Part shown: piece after piece, positions 19,605 to 29,477 of the stretch | How positions within the stretch are numbered: the stretch's first letter is position 1 | Layout: each line of letters begins with the position of its first letter | From: a bacterium HR21 | Lineage (GTDB): Bacteria > Bacteroidota > Ignavibacteria > Kapaibacteriales > HRBIN21 | Assembly: GCA_002898295.1 (NCBI GenBank) | Contig: BEHX01000001.1 | Coordinates: 179,790-243,789 of the forward strand | Direction of reading: 5' to 3' | DNA: 64,000 nucleotides | Position numbers and translations under genes: made by a program | Notes under the pieces: model-generated | What the model saw: only the letters and a program-made list of their open reading frames with translations | Told to the model about the DNA's origin: nothing | The model's database searches: none

Positions 19605-22600
19605 ATGAGGTTCGGGCTTGCCTGCCTTGCGCTGCTCCTGCTCGGATACGTGAGAGGTGTCGGCGATGAAGCGGCAGGCAGCAATGTCTGGCAACGACTC
19701 CAGCAAGCCTTGGATGAAGGAGCCAAGGGATTCCTCTGGCAGGCAGAGCAGCTCGCACAGCGAAGCCCGCGCTTTCCCGTCAGTGCTCGCGAAGAGTTCG
19801 CTGTCCTCCTCATCGAAAGCCATATCCGACAGGGACTCTGGGAGACCGGCTGGGAGGAAGCACAGCGTTTCCTGCTGCGGGAACCCTTCTCCCCATTGCG
19901 CGGGGTGGTCTGGCGGTGGGCAGGGATCGCTGCCTTTGAACTCCGACGCTTTGCCGATGCTGAACGCTGCTGGGATTCCACGCTTGCATCTCTGCAGAGC
20001 AGGACGGCGGGAGCACCGACCGAGGTTGAAGCGACAATCGGCTACTGGCGCATCCTCGCGCTTCTCCACCAAGGACATTACCAGCGGGCAGAGGGTGCAA
20101 TCGAGGCTTACGTCCAGCGCTATCCTGCCTCCCCGTACGCCGATGATGTCCTCTTCTTCCAGGCACTGCTCTCCGAGCTTCAGGGGAAATACCGGCGGGC
20201 AGCCGAGCAACTCCGACAGCTGCGGCAACTCTACCCGTGCCGCTCGGCAACTGCCCAGGCTCTTGCCCGCGAGGCATACGTGCGTCTGATCTTGCGGGAG
20301 TTTGCCCAAGCATTGCAGCTGGCAGAAGAGCTGGAAATACTCCTGGAGCGCTTCCACAGAGGGGATACGCTCGGGATCGGATGTGAACCCCCCGGCTCGC
20401 TCGATATCCCTCGGCAAGAATTGCTCTTCGTCCGGGCAGAAGCCTATCGCGAACGGGAGCAATGGGAAGCAGCACAGCGCGCATATGACGAACTGCTGAG
20501 CCAGTTTCCCGAAGGACCGCTGGCAGAGCGGGCGCGTCTGCAGCGCGCATGGGTCACCTTACGCCAAGGACGGGCAGAGGAGGCATTGCGTCGCTTCCAG
20601 GCGCTTCGAGGGAGCTCTGATCGGGAAATTGCTGCGCTGGCAGCGCTCTACGGGGCACTTGCGCGGAAAATGCTCGGCGATACGGCGAACGCTCGCCAGG
20701 AGTTGTTAGAGCTAAGCCTGCAACCGGATTTCCCTGCTACGGCAGAAGCACTCTTAGAGCTTGGGCAGCTCTCCTACGAGGCAGGGCAGTATCGGAATGC
20801 CCGGCTCAACCTGGAACGAGCCATGCGAGAGACCGGAGAGGCACACACGATGCTCCGGGTTCTACTGCTATTGGGGGCAACCTACCAGCAGCTGGGGCAG
20901 TGGGAAAACGCACTGCGGAGCTTCCGCATGGCGGGGGAGCTTCTCCAGCGGGGCGATACACTGCTTATCCCGCGCTGGCGACGGTATCGGGAACAGGCGC
21001 TTCTCGGGGAAGGCATTGCCCTGGTGTTTCTGCAGCGTCCTGCAGAAGCAGTGGATGTGCTCCAGCGTGCCGTGGCTGAGCATCTTGCAAACGCCCTCCA
21101 GGGCGATGAGCTGCTCTTCTGGCTGGCAGAAGCCTCCTACGCTAGCGGAGACTTTTCCCGAGCAACCGAGACCTATGAGCAGCTCCTGCTGCGCTACCCG
21201 AAGAGTTCTCGGCGCGAGGAGGCACTCTACGGCACGGCATGGTGTGCTTTCCGGACGCAGCAGATGGAGCGGGCAGTCTTCTGGTTTGAACGCTTGCTGA
21301 AGGAGTTCCCGCAAACCCGGTACGCCGTTGAGGCACTGCTCCGGAAGGCAGACGCTCTCTACCTACTGCGTCAATTTCGGGATGCTGCGGCAGCCTATTG
21401 GGAGCTGGCAGAGCGTTTCCCGCAGACGACCGAAGCGGAGTACGCGGCGTACCAGTACGGGTATGTCCTGTACCGCTTGCGGGACTTTGCAGCAGCAGAA
21501 CAGGCGTTCCGTTACTTTGTCCGCACCTACCCTCGGTCCTCGTTGGTAGATGAGGCACTCTACTTTCTGGGGTGGCTTTCCTTCCAGCAGCAACGCTACG
21601 AGGAGGCGGTAGAGCGCTTCCGTAAGCTGCTGGAAGCGTATCCGAACTCATCGCTGGCGGCGCGGACATGGTTTGCCATTGGCAATGCCTACTACAACGC
21701 CGAGCGTTGGCAAGACGCGTTGGAGGCATACCGGACGGTAGTAGAGCGCTACCCCAACAGCCCCTATGCCGTTGAAGCAGTCAAGAGTGTGCAGTACTGC
21801 CTCCTCGCGCTGGGGCAAACAGAAGAGGCGTATCGGTGGGCGGATACCATCGCAGCACGGTATCCGGCAACACGGCTTGAGGAAGAATCGCGGCTGAAGC
21901 GCGCGGAGCTGCTCTTTTCCCAACAGCGCTACGAGGCTGCATTTCGGGAGTTTGCGGAGTTTGCTCGCCGCTATCCATATAGTGAGCGGACACCGGAAGC
22001 GCTGTACTGGGCATTTCGCAGTGCGCTGGCTCTGGGAGACGTGCAGGAAGCACGCCGGATGAGCGAGCAGTTGTGCAGGCAGTATCCGCAGCAGTGGTAT
22101 AGCGTGCAGAGCCTGCTAGAGCTTGCCCGGTTTGAGGCGCGTCTGGACCTAAGGCGAGCTGATTCGCTGTACCGTGAAGTTGAACGCCTAGGGGATAGTC
22201 TACAGGCAGCCGAGGCAGTATTCCAGCGTGGGGTATTGGCGTATGTGCGCCAGGACACGCTCCAGGCGTTGACGACATGGGCTGAGCTGTTGAGGCGATT
22301 TCCAAGTACGGAATTTGCCGATCAGGCACGCTATCAGCTGGCGATGTACTGGCGTGCGCGGGAGCGGTACGATTCGGTGCGGTTGTATTTGGCGCCGGTG
22401 GCGCTGCGTTCTGATGAACGTGGGGCAGAGGCGCAGTACTACATTGGGGAGGCGTGGATGCGGGAGGGGCGGTGCGATAGTGCCGTTATTGCATTCAGAG
22501 CCCTCCAAACTACTCACCCCGGCACCGAGAACTGGTACTCCCTCAGCCTCCTCTACATGGGCGAATGCTACGAGAGCATGGGCGAAGTAGCGGCAGCTAT

Positions 22601-22697
22601 TGAGGCTTATCGGCTCGTTCTAGCGCTACGCCCTGATGATGAGTACGGGCGGACTGCCCGTAGTCGGTTGAGTCGTCTCCAACGAGGGGGTCCATGA
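19605..22697 (+). CDS. Large tetratricopeptide-repeat protein (exported, BamD/YbgF-like repeats)
   Basis: Signal peptide MRFGLACLALLLLGYVRG; repeated 'ALxxYxxxxxRYPxSxxAxxA' TPR units along its length. Confidence 0.85.
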   Translation: MRFGLACLALLLLGYVRGVGDEAAGSNVWQRLQQALDEGAKGFLWQAEQLAQRSPRFPVSAREEFAVLLIESHIRQGLWETGWEEAQRFLLREPFSPLRGVVWRWAGIAAFELRRFADAERCWDSTLASLQSRTAGAPTEVEATIGYWRILALLHQGHYQRAEGAIEAYVQRYPASPYADDVLFFQALLSELQGKYRRAAEQLRQLRQLYPCRSATAQALAREAYVRLILREFAQALQLAEELEILLERFHRGDTLGIGCEPPGSLDIPRQELLFVRAEAYREREQWEAAQRAYDELLSQFPEGPLAERARLQRAWVTLRQGRAEEALRRFQALRGSSDREIAALAALYGALARKMLGDTANARQELLELSLQPDFPATAEALLELGQLSYEAGQYRNARLNLERAMRETGEAHTMLRVLLLLGATYQQLGQWENALRSFRMAGELLQRGDTLLIPRWRRYREQALLGEGIALVFLQRPAEAVDVLQRAVAEHLANALQGDELLFWLAEASYASGDFSRATETYEQLLLRYPKSSRREEALYGTAWCAFRTQQMERAVFWFERLLKEFPQTRYAVEALLRKADALYLLRQFRDAAAAYWELAERFPQTTEAEYAAYQYGYVLYRLRDFAAAEQAFRYFVRTYPRSSLVDEALYFLGWLSFQQQRYEEAVERFRKLLEAYPNSSLAARTWFAIGNAYYNAERWQDALEAYRTVVERYPNSPYAVEAVKSVQYCLLALGQTEEAYRWADTIAARYPATRLEEESRLKRAELLFSQQRYEAAFREFAEFARRYPYSERTPEALYWAFRSALALGDVQEARRMSEQLCRQYPQQWYSVQSLLELARFEARLDLRRADSLYREVERLGDSLQAAEAVFQRGVLAYVRQDTLQALTTWAELLRRFPSTEFADQARYQLAMYWRARERYDSVRLYLAPVALRSDERGAEAQYYIGEAWMREGRCDSAVIAFRALQTTHPGTENWYSLSLLYMGECYESMGEVAAAIEAYRLVLALRPDDEYGRTARSRLSRLQRGGP

Positions 22698-24265
22698 TGC
22701 GGGGAAGTATTCTGGTCGGTGCCCTTGTACTGGGTTTCTCGCTTCTCCAGGGGCAAATCTCACCGCCGTTGGAATTGCCAGAGGTTGTTGTCATTGGCAA
22801 GGAAGAACGGGCAATTCCGGGAGGAGCCAAGCAGCCTCCACAGCCACCAGCACCCTTGAAGGGGGCTCTCTTGGATAGCCTCAATCCCTTGAGTAAGCAC
22901 GGGCTTGTCGGCTTCTTCCCACTACCAGCTTTTCCTTCACAACTTTCCTTACCACAGCCCGTTGACCGGTTTGTAGAGGGGAGTTTGGGGCAGTACACGA
23001 GTGCTTCTCTCAGTGGATTCGCTCGCTGGGGAGGGAAAACGACTTTATTGGCTCTGGCAGGATACCTGAATGCTACTCAAGGGCATGTGCGGGAGGCTGA
23101 TTCGCTCGGTTTCGGAATCACAATGCAAGCGCGTGTTCTCGCTTTGCCGGAGACTTGGTTTGGGCAGCGTGGCAGCGGTACAGTAACAGGAGGAGTGCGC
23201 TGGAGACAGTACCAGCTCTTCGGAGACTCTGGAGCGCCGCGCCGGTTGTCTTTCGCTGTCGGGCTGCGGGGGGCTTTCGAAGCGCGACTGAATGCGCTAC
23301 GGTACGAAGTTGATGCGGACTTTAGCGCGTTTTCCCTCCGGCAGGGGCAAATCATGAGGAGCGAGCAGCATATGCGGGTCCGGCTCGGTGCACTCTATCC
23401 AGATTCTGCTCTTCCGGCTGGTGGGATTGCTTCACAACTGGACATCCGCTTGTGGGAGGAACAGACACAGGTGGTCTGGGAATTCCTCGTGCCCGGTATA
23501 TGGGCACGTTCGCCGTGGCTTTTCCGAGGAGCTGCGGGGATGCAATTGGCACGGCTCTCTCGCGGGCAGATCCACTTTCTGCCCGCTCTTGAGGGAGAAC
23601 TCCAATACGGGCTTTCTTCCCGCTGGCGTCTTGTGCTTGCCGGGTGGTCGCGTCTTCAGGAGAAGGGGTGGCGGGAACTCTGGGAAGCTAATCCGTATGT
23701 GGACCTTAGAACCTCCCCAACATCTCCACATGACCGCCTTGCCGCACGAGTGGCGCTTCAGTGGATGCCTGCTGCCTGGGGAAGCTTGGAAGGCGCTCTA
23801 CAAGTGCGCTCCGTTGCCCGATGGTGGAGCTGGGAGCGGACGGAAATGGGATTTGCACTCCATACCCTTCCAGTCACGGTCTGGGAAGCACGGGTAGATG
23901 CCTTTGCCCGAATCAGTGAGCATATGACCGTCGGGGGAGCCCTCCAGGGAGGACGGGCAACGACATCGGGCGGTGGGGATGTTGCCTACTATACGCCGCT
24001 CAAGCTTGAGCTCACTTCGGCACAGCGCTGGATGGAAAAGCTGGGCAGTCGCCTTGGCATTGAGATTGTAAGCTCCCGTTCTGCCGGTGCGCGTGAACGC
24101 TTGCCGGGATACGTTCGAATGTGGGGAGAACTCTACTACGAGCTCATGCCCCGCATGATTCTGAAGGCTTTTCTGGACAACCTACTCAACGCCGACATTC
24201 GGCACTGGAGTGGATACCCGGAGCGTGGGATCTTCTTTGCTGCTGCAGTCCGTTGGAATTGGTAA
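22694..24265 (+). CDS. Outer-membrane beta-barrel protein, TonB-receptor-like
   Basis: Signal peptide, 'LELPEVVVIGKEE', alternating amphipathic strands, C-terminal aromatic 'FFAAAVRWNW'; start overlaps the upstream stop by 4 bp. Confidence 0.6.
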   Translation: MMRGSILVGALVLGFSLLQGQISPPLELPEVVVIGKEERAIPGGAKQPPQPPAPLKGALLDSLNPLSKHGLVGFFPLPAFPSQLSLPQPVDRFVEGSLGQYTSASLSGFARWGGKTTLLALAGYLNATQGHVREADSLGFGITMQARVLALPETWFGQRGSGTVTGGVRWRQYQLFGDSGAPRRLSFAVGLRGAFEARLNALRYEVDADFSAFSLRQGQIMRSEQHMRVRLGALYPDSALPAGGIASQLDIRLWEEQTQVVWEFLVPGIWARSPWLFRGAAGMQLARLSRGQIHFLPALEGELQYGLSSRWRLVLAGWSRLQEKGWRELWEANPYVDLRTSPTSPHDRLAARVALQWMPAAWGSLEGALQVRSVARWWSWERTEMGFALHTLPVTVWEARVDAFARISEHMTVGGALQGGRATTSGGGDVAYYTPLKLELTSAQRWMEKLGSRLGIEIVSSRSAGARERLPGYVRMWGELYYELMPRMILKAFLDNLLNADIRHWSGYPERGIFFAAAVRWNW

Positions 24266-24275
24266 GGCGGGGGCA

Positions 24276-25322
24276 ATGGACGAGCTGTATAGGGAAGAGC
24301 AGACAGGTTTTGAGCCGGAGACCGACCAGGAGACCTTCCTCCTGGAGCACCAGGCGTATCCGGGGAGCCTGCCGGAGGAAGTGCTCAGGGGCGTGGGGGA
24401 AGCTCAGGAGGGTGAGGCTGGAGACACTGGAGACGGTGGGGGAGCGGTGGGAGAGAGCATCCAGCTCGATGAAGAACTCCGGCGCCTCCTGCAGGAAGAC
24501 GTGCAGCAGGCATCGCGACGGGCTCGGCGGGGGAAGCGCCGAGTCATGCTCGCTGAACCCCCCATGAAGTTGCCTGAGGTAGCTGCAGAGGCGGTGGAGC
24601 TAGACTTGAAGCGTGCTTTCCCGTTCCATCCCTCCCAGTGGGTCGAGGCAGAACAGCGGGAGCTTCCGCCCACACCCCAGGCTTTGCCGGAGCAAGAGAT
24701 GGAGACGCGTCGGAGGAAATTGCCAGTCATAGAGCTTGCATTGGTAGCTCTGGTGCTGGCAGGAGGAGCGCTGTTGTGGTATCAGCTCGGGAGCCAGTCC
24801 AGTGGGAGTAGTGCGGAGCAGGGGGGTAAAGGCAGTGGAGCGATGCGGGTTCGGAGTAATGGAGTGGGGCAGGTTAGCGCTCCCGCGGATATGCGTGCTC
24901 CGTTACGAAACGTGGTGGGGATAGAGCCAGTTTCTGTAGAGCCTCAAATGCCGTTATTGCAAACCAACACCCCCAACCCAAAAACTCCAAACCAACCCCC
25001 CAAAACCCAAAACAACCAAACACTCCCAATTGCTCGCACTCCCCGCTACACTCCGAGCTCACCCCTCCCAGCAGTCACGGCTCCAACAACTCCACTCCTG
25101 TTTACCGTCCAAGTTTACGCCTCACGCTCGTACACCGATGCGGCAGAGCTCGCCGAGCAGTTACGCCGTCGGGGACTTCCTCATGTTGTCATCACATCGG
25201 CGAGCATTCGTGGGGAGACCTGGTGGCGCGTACGCTTCGGGAGCTATCCCAATCGTCTACAAGCCGAGCGTGAGGCACTCCGAGCCGGCTTCGCGAACGC
25301 CTGGATTGTCCCGCTTCAGTAA
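24276..25322 (+). CDS. SPOR-domain membrane protein
   Basis: Acidic N-terminus, one TM 'LPVIELALVALVLAGGALLWYQL', low-complexity linker, C-terminal SPOR 'FTVQVYASRSYTDAAELAEQLRRRGLPHVVITSASIRGETWWRVRFGSYPNRLQAEREA'. Confidence 0.85.
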   Translation: MDELYREEQTGFEPETDQETFLLEHQAYPGSLPEEVLRGVGEAQEGEAGDTGDGGGAVGESIQLDEELRRLLQEDVQQASRRARRGKRRVMLAEPPMKLPEVAAEAVELDLKRAFPFHPSQWVEAEQRELPPTPQALPEQEMETRRRKLPVIELALVALVLAGGALLWYQLGSQSSGSSAEQGGKGSGAMRVRSNGVGQVSAPADMRAPLRNVVGIEPVSVEPQMPLLQTNTPNPKTPNQPPKTQNNQTLPIARTPRYTPSSPLPAVTAPTTPLLFTVQVYASRSYTDAAELAEQLRRRGLPHVVITSASIRGETWWRVRFGSYPNRLQAEREALRAGFANAWIVPLQ

Positions 25323-25337
25323 CGCCTCAGGAGCTGC

Positions 25338-26108
25338 ATGGCAACCCGCCTAGGACACCGTATGCATTCCCCAGAGACGTTGACGCTCCGGATTCCCTGG
25401 GATCCCTTGACCGCTCGCGGTTTTCTCGTGGCAGTTGCTCTCCACATCGCTGCCTTCTTCCTCGCCCTCCACATCCGCTGGGAGCCACAACCGCCCTCAC
25501 AGCCTGAGACCGCGATGATTCCCATCGAGCTCCTCACACTCGGCTGGGGAGAGGGGGAGAAACCCGCTGGGGGGAATCTCACTCCCGAGGGAGCGGCACA
25601 TCGGGGAAAATCGCGGCGAACAGAGCCCCTGGAAGCCTCTCCTACTCGTCCCCGAGCGCAAGCAGCACCGTCTCCTGCTGACATTGCACAGGGCATCCCT
25701 CGCCCTGTATCGGAGGTTCCATCGAAGGCTCTCACGATCCCGAGCCTGCGCCAAGGGAGCGGAGACGCAGCATCCAGCGGCACCCCAGAGGGAAGCGGGC
25801 TGGGACGACAAGGCACTGGGAGTGGGAGAGGACTGGGGATTGACATCGAGTGGGGAGGCGGGGGAAATCGCATCGTGCTGTCACGGGTGCTGCCTCAGTA
25901 CCCGCGTGGACACAACGTCTCTGGACGTGTTCGGCTCCGTTTCACCGTTTTGCCCGATGGAACCGTTGGGAGCATCATTCCAATCCAGCGGAGCGATCCA
26001 CTCCTGGAGCGGGCAGCGATTGAGGCACTCCGTCAGTGGCGTTTCAACCCAATCGCAACCTCAACGGAGATGGTCGGCATCATCACCTTCACATTCGAGC
26101 TGGAGTGA
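25338..26108 (+). CDS. TonB family protein
   Basis: N-terminal TM anchor; C-terminal TonB domain 'LPQYPRGHNVSGRVRLRFTVLPDGTVGSIIPIQRSDPLLERAAIEALRQWRFNP'. Confidence 0.85.
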   Translation: MATRLGHRMHSPETLTLRIPWDPLTARGFLVAVALHIAAFFLALHIRWEPQPPSQPETAMIPIELLTLGWGEGEKPAGGNLTPEGAAHRGKSRRTEPLEASPTRPRAQAAPSPADIAQGIPRPVSEVPSKALTIPSLRQGSGDAASSGTPEGSGLGRQGTGSGRGLGIDIEWGGGGNRIVLSRVLPQYPRGHNVSGRVRLRFTVLPDGTVGSIIPIQRSDPLLERAAIEALRQWRFNPIATSTEMVGIITFTFELE

Positions 26109-26120
26109 GGAGCGCGGACA

Positions 26121-27461
26121 ATGTACCGAATCGCCATTGTCGGGACTGGATACGTCGGGCTTACTACTGGCTTATGCCTGGCCGAGACGGGGAACGAGGT
26201 CATCTGCGTTGATGTTGACACGCACAAAATCGAGCGCTTGCAGCGAGGAGAGGTGCCCTTCTACGAGCCCGGAATTGACCAGCTTCTGCAGGAAAACCTG
26301 CAGCGGGGGAGGGTTCGTTTCACCACGGATCTTCGCACTGCCGCACAGGCTAGCGAAATCGTCATGCTCTGTTTGCCGACACCACCGAACGAGGACGGCT
26401 CAGCCGATGTCCAGCACGTCTTTGCCGTCGGACAACAGCTCATCAGCATCTACCGCGAGCACCCCCCGGACGCCCCCCGCCTTGTTGTCCTCAAGAGTAC
26501 AGTCCCGCCAGGCACGACCCGACAGCTCGGAGACATCTTCCGCCGAGAGCTCCCTACAGTTCCCATTGTCATTGCCAGCAATCCGGAGTTTCTCAGTCAA
26601 GGGGCGGCCGTACAGAACTTCATGAAGCCTGAACGGGTCATCATCGGCACCGAGAACCCCTGGGCAGCGGAAGTACTGCGCAAGCTCTACGAGCCCTTTG
26701 TCCGCACGGGCAATCCTGTCTACGTCATGGACGAGACCAGCGCCGAGCTAACAAAGTACGCGGCAAATGCCTTCCTGGCGCTCCGCATCTCGTTTATGAA
26801 CGAGCTGTCGGCTTACTGCGAGGCAGTCGGTGCTGACATTGAGCAGGTCCGTCTTGGGATTGGAGCTGACTCTCGGATCGGGAAGCGCTATCTCTTTCCG
26901 GGATTGGGCTATGGAGGAAGTTGCCTGCCGAAGGACGTGCGGGCGCTCATTCGGTCAGCTTCCAGAGCCGGTGTGGAGCTGCGGATTGTCCCAGCAATCG
27001 AGGAAGTCAATCGGCGGCAATTGGAGCGCTTTGTGGAGAAAATCCGTGCCCGCTTCTGCGGGGACGTCCGAGGACGGCTCTTCGCACTCTGGGGTGCAGC
27101 ATTCAAGCCGAACACCGACGATATCCGGGAAGCCCCAGCTCTCTTCGTGATTGACACGCTTCTCCACGCAGGGGCTGCTATCCGGGTCTACGATCCGCGG
27201 GCACTGGAGAATTTACGACGACGCTACGGTGAACAGCTCCAGTACGCTGATTCTCCTTACTCTTGTGCGAAGGGGGCAGAAGCGCTCATCATCGTCACTG
27301 AGTGGGCGGAGTTCCGGAATCCGGACTTCCAGCTGCTGCGGCAGCTTCTCCGGCAACCGCTCATCTTTGACGGGCGCAACCTCTTTGCGCTAGCGGATAT
27401 CCAGCAACATGGCTTCGAGTACCATAGCATTGGGCGCGCCTGTGTCTGCCCGCCAGCTTGA
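26121..27461 (+). CDS. UDP-glucose/GDP-mannose dehydrogenase family protein
   Basis: 'IAIVGTGYVGLTTGLCLAETGNEVICVDVD', 'GLGYGGSCLPKDVRALI', 'ALWGAAFKPNTDDIREAPALFVIDTLL'. Confidence 0.95.
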   Translation: MYRIAIVGTGYVGLTTGLCLAETGNEVICVDVDTHKIERLQRGEVPFYEPGIDQLLQENLQRGRVRFTTDLRTAAQASEIVMLCLPTPPNEDGSADVQHVFAVGQQLISIYREHPPDAPRLVVLKSTVPPGTTRQLGDIFRRELPTVPIVIASNPEFLSQGAAVQNFMKPERVIIGTENPWAAEVLRKLYEPFVRTGNPVYVMDETSAELTKYAANAFLALRISFMNELSAYCEAVGADIEQVRLGIGADSRIGKRYLFPGLGYGGSCLPKDVRALIRSASRAGVELRIVPAIEEVNRRQLERFVEKIRARFCGDVRGRLFALWGAAFKPNTDDIREAPALFVIDTLLHAGAAIRVYDPRALENLRRRYGEQLQYADSPYSCAKGAEALIIVTEWAEFRNPDFQLLRQLLRQPLIFDGRNLFALADIQQHGFEYHSIGRACVCPPA

Positions 27462-27476
27462 GCTTGGCACAAAACA

Positions 27477-27484
27477 TCCGATAA
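27477..27484 (+). promoter_or_regulatory. Putative sigma28 (FliA)-like -10 element TCCGATAA
   Basis: 7/8 match to GCCGATAA located 33 nt upstream of the fliL ATG; the TTGA at -35 distance is a poor match to TAAA. Confidence 0.35.
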
Positions 27485-27517
27485 TCTACGTCGGTCTTCC
27501 CACGAACATGGGCTGCT

Positions 27518-28027
27518 ATGGCGGAAGCGGACAGCGGGAAGGAGAAAGCATCGAAAAAGGGGCTTAGCCTCCCGGTGCTCATTGGACTTGTGCTCGGGGC
27601 GGTTGTGATCCAGGTGGGTGTTCTCTTCGTGCTCTTCCGAGTCTTTCTGGCGCCACACTCTCCAGCGTCGGCTCCACCTGCGGAGACTACGCAAAAGCCG
27701 GCGGCTGTTTCAGAATCCTTCCCCTCCGGGGTCATTGTGCCAGTAGAGGATCTCGTGGTCAATCCTCGGGGTTCGTCATCTCGGTACGTGCTGGTTGCCC
27801 TAGGACTGGAGGTCGCCGACGGCAAGCAAGCAGAACGTCTGCGGCAGGAGCTTATGATCCCCGTGCGGGACCGCATCATGTCCGTTGTCACCTCATACTC
27901 CATCGAGGAGCTCCAAGGCACCGGAATCCGGGACAGTCTCCGGGTCCGCATCCGGAAAGAGCTCGCTGAAGTATTGCCTGGCATTGAGGTGCGGAACGTG
28001 TACTTCTCCAAGTTCGTCATCCAGTAA
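27518..28027 (+). CDS. fliL: Flagellar basal body-associated protein FliL
   Basis: Single TM; 'VEDLVVNPRGSSSRYVLVALGLEV...LRDRIMSVVTSYSIEEL...LRVRIRKELAEVLPGIEVRNVYFSKFVIQ'. Confidence 0.9.
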   Translation: MAEADSGKEKASKKGLSLPVLIGLVLGAVVIQVGVLFVLFRVFLAPHSPASAPPAETTQKPAAVSESFPSGVIVPVEDLVVNPRGSSSRYVLVALGLEVADGKQAERLRQELMIPVRDRIMSVVTSYSIEELQGTGIRDSLRVRIRKELAEVLPGIEVRNVYFSKFVIQ

Positions 28028-28039
28028 GAGCATGCAGCC

Positions 28040-29029
28040 ATGCCGCAAGTGTTGAGCCAGCAGGAAATTGATTCCCTCATTGCCGGGATTGCCAGCGGGA
28101 CAGTCGAGGTAGAAGAGCTCCTCCAGGAGCAGCCGAAAACAGTGCTCCCGTACGATTTTCGTCGTCCGAACCGGATTTCGAAAGTTCAGCTCCGCTCTTT
28201 GCAGTCCATCCACGAGTCATTTGCCGAGACGGTTGCCTACTACCTCCTTTCCCGGCTTCAGACGCTGTCCTCCATCACCATCTCCTCTGTTGACCAGCTT
28301 TTCTACTCGGAGTACCTGCTGTCCTTGCCGCGTCCGGGCTGCCTCTACATTGTAGCTGTCGGAGACGCGCAGCGTCACATTATTCTGGAGCTCAGTCCGC
28401 AGCTGGCGCTGGTCATCGTTGAGCGGCTCCTCGGTGGGGAAGGAACAGCTGTCCCTCCCAAGGCACGCTCCATAACCCCGATTGAGCAAGCGGTTCTGAA
28501 AGGCGTCGTTGAACACATCCTGCAAGTTCTCGAAGAGAGCTGGAGTACAACTGCCCCGATGCACTTCCAGCTCGTCCGCATGGAGACCGAACCGGAGTTT
28601 GTGCAAATTGCGTCCGCCTCGGAGATCGTTGTCGTCGTGGGCATGCAAGTGATGCTGGGCATTCACTCCTACACGATGAGTCTGTGCTATCCAACCTTCG
28701 CGCTGGAAGATGTCTTGAGCCGCCTGGAACGGCAGCAGGTAACCCACGTTGCCAGTCCGGAGCAGCAGCGACGGAACGCCGCGATTATTCAGAAGCACTT
28801 GCAGAGCATCCCGCTGCAGGTGTCCGTCGAACTCGGGAAAGCCACTATCACAGTAGCAGAACTCCTCCAGCTGCGGGTCGGTGACGTCCTCCGCCTGGAT
28901 ACCCAGACTACCGAACTGCTCCCGCTTGCCATCGAGGGGCAACCGAAGCTGTGGGTCCGTCCAGGCAGCATCGCTGGACGACGTGCCGTCCAGGTTGTCC
29001 GTCCCATCCGCCCGGAGGAAATCAGTTGA
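28040..29029 (+). CDS. fliM: Flagellar motor switch protein FliM
   Basis: 'LSQQEIDSLIAGI', 'YDFRRPNRISKVQLRSLQSIHESFAETVAYYLLSRLQ', 'SLCYPTFALEDVL'. Confidence 0.97.
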   Translation: MPQVLSQQEIDSLIAGIASGTVEVEELLQEQPKTVLPYDFRRPNRISKVQLRSLQSIHESFAETVAYYLLSRLQTLSSITISSVDQLFYSEYLLSLPRPGCLYIVAVGDAQRHIILELSPQLALVIVERLLGGEGTAVPPKARSITPIEQAVLKGVVEHILQVLEESWSTTAPMHFQLVRMETEPEFVQIASASEIVVVVGMQVMLGIHSYTMSLCYPTFALEDVLSRLERQQVTHVASPEQQRRNAAIIQKHLQSIPLQVSVELGKATITVAELLQLRVGDVLRLDTQTTELLPLAIEGQPKLWVRPGSIAGRRAVQVVRPIRPEEIS

Positions 29030-29048
29030 ACAGCTCCCAAAGCTCGCC

Positions 29049-29474
29049 ATGGCAGAGCAGGAACCGCTCCAGCCGAACCCGTCATCTGAAGAGACCTTCG
29101 AGCCAATCAGTAGCCCCCCTGAAGGTGAAGCAGGAACAGCATCCTCGGAGAGCACACCTTCGACTGCTGCCCCTGAGTCTCCGACACCAGAGGCACAACA
29201 GCTCCTCTATGACCCGAAGCTCGAATTGCTCCTCAGCATTCAACTCCCCATCTCCGTCGAGCTCGGGCGAACGACGATGTACATTCGGGACATCCTCCGC
29301 CTCGGGCGTGGCTCAGTTATTGAGTTCGACCGTCTCATCACCGACCCTGTCGATGTGCTCGTCAATGGGAAGAAGATCGCCGAAGGAGAGGTCGTTGTCG
29401 TAGACAAACACTTCGGCATCCGGATCACAACGCTTGTAGAACCGGCAGAGCGGTTACAAGGACTGCGCCGATAA
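29049..29474 (+). CDS. fliN: Flagellar motor switch protein FliN
   Basis: SpoA domain 'LLLSIQLPISVELGRTTMYIRDILRLGRGSVIEFDRLITDPVDVLVNGKKIAEGEVVVVDKHFGIRIT'. Confidence 0.96.
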   Translation: MAEQEPLQPNPSSEETFEPISSPPEGEAGTASSESTPSTAAPESPTPEAQQLLYDPKLELLLSIQLPISVELGRTTMYIRDILRLGRGSVIEFDRLITDPVDVLVNGKKIAEGEVVVVDKHFGIRITTLVEPAERLQGLRR

Positions 29475-29477
29475 GCA

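Noticed and set aside
19431-20462. 343-aa minus-strand ORF
   Set aside because: Antisense to the TPR protein gene and overlapping lon; no protein-like motif.
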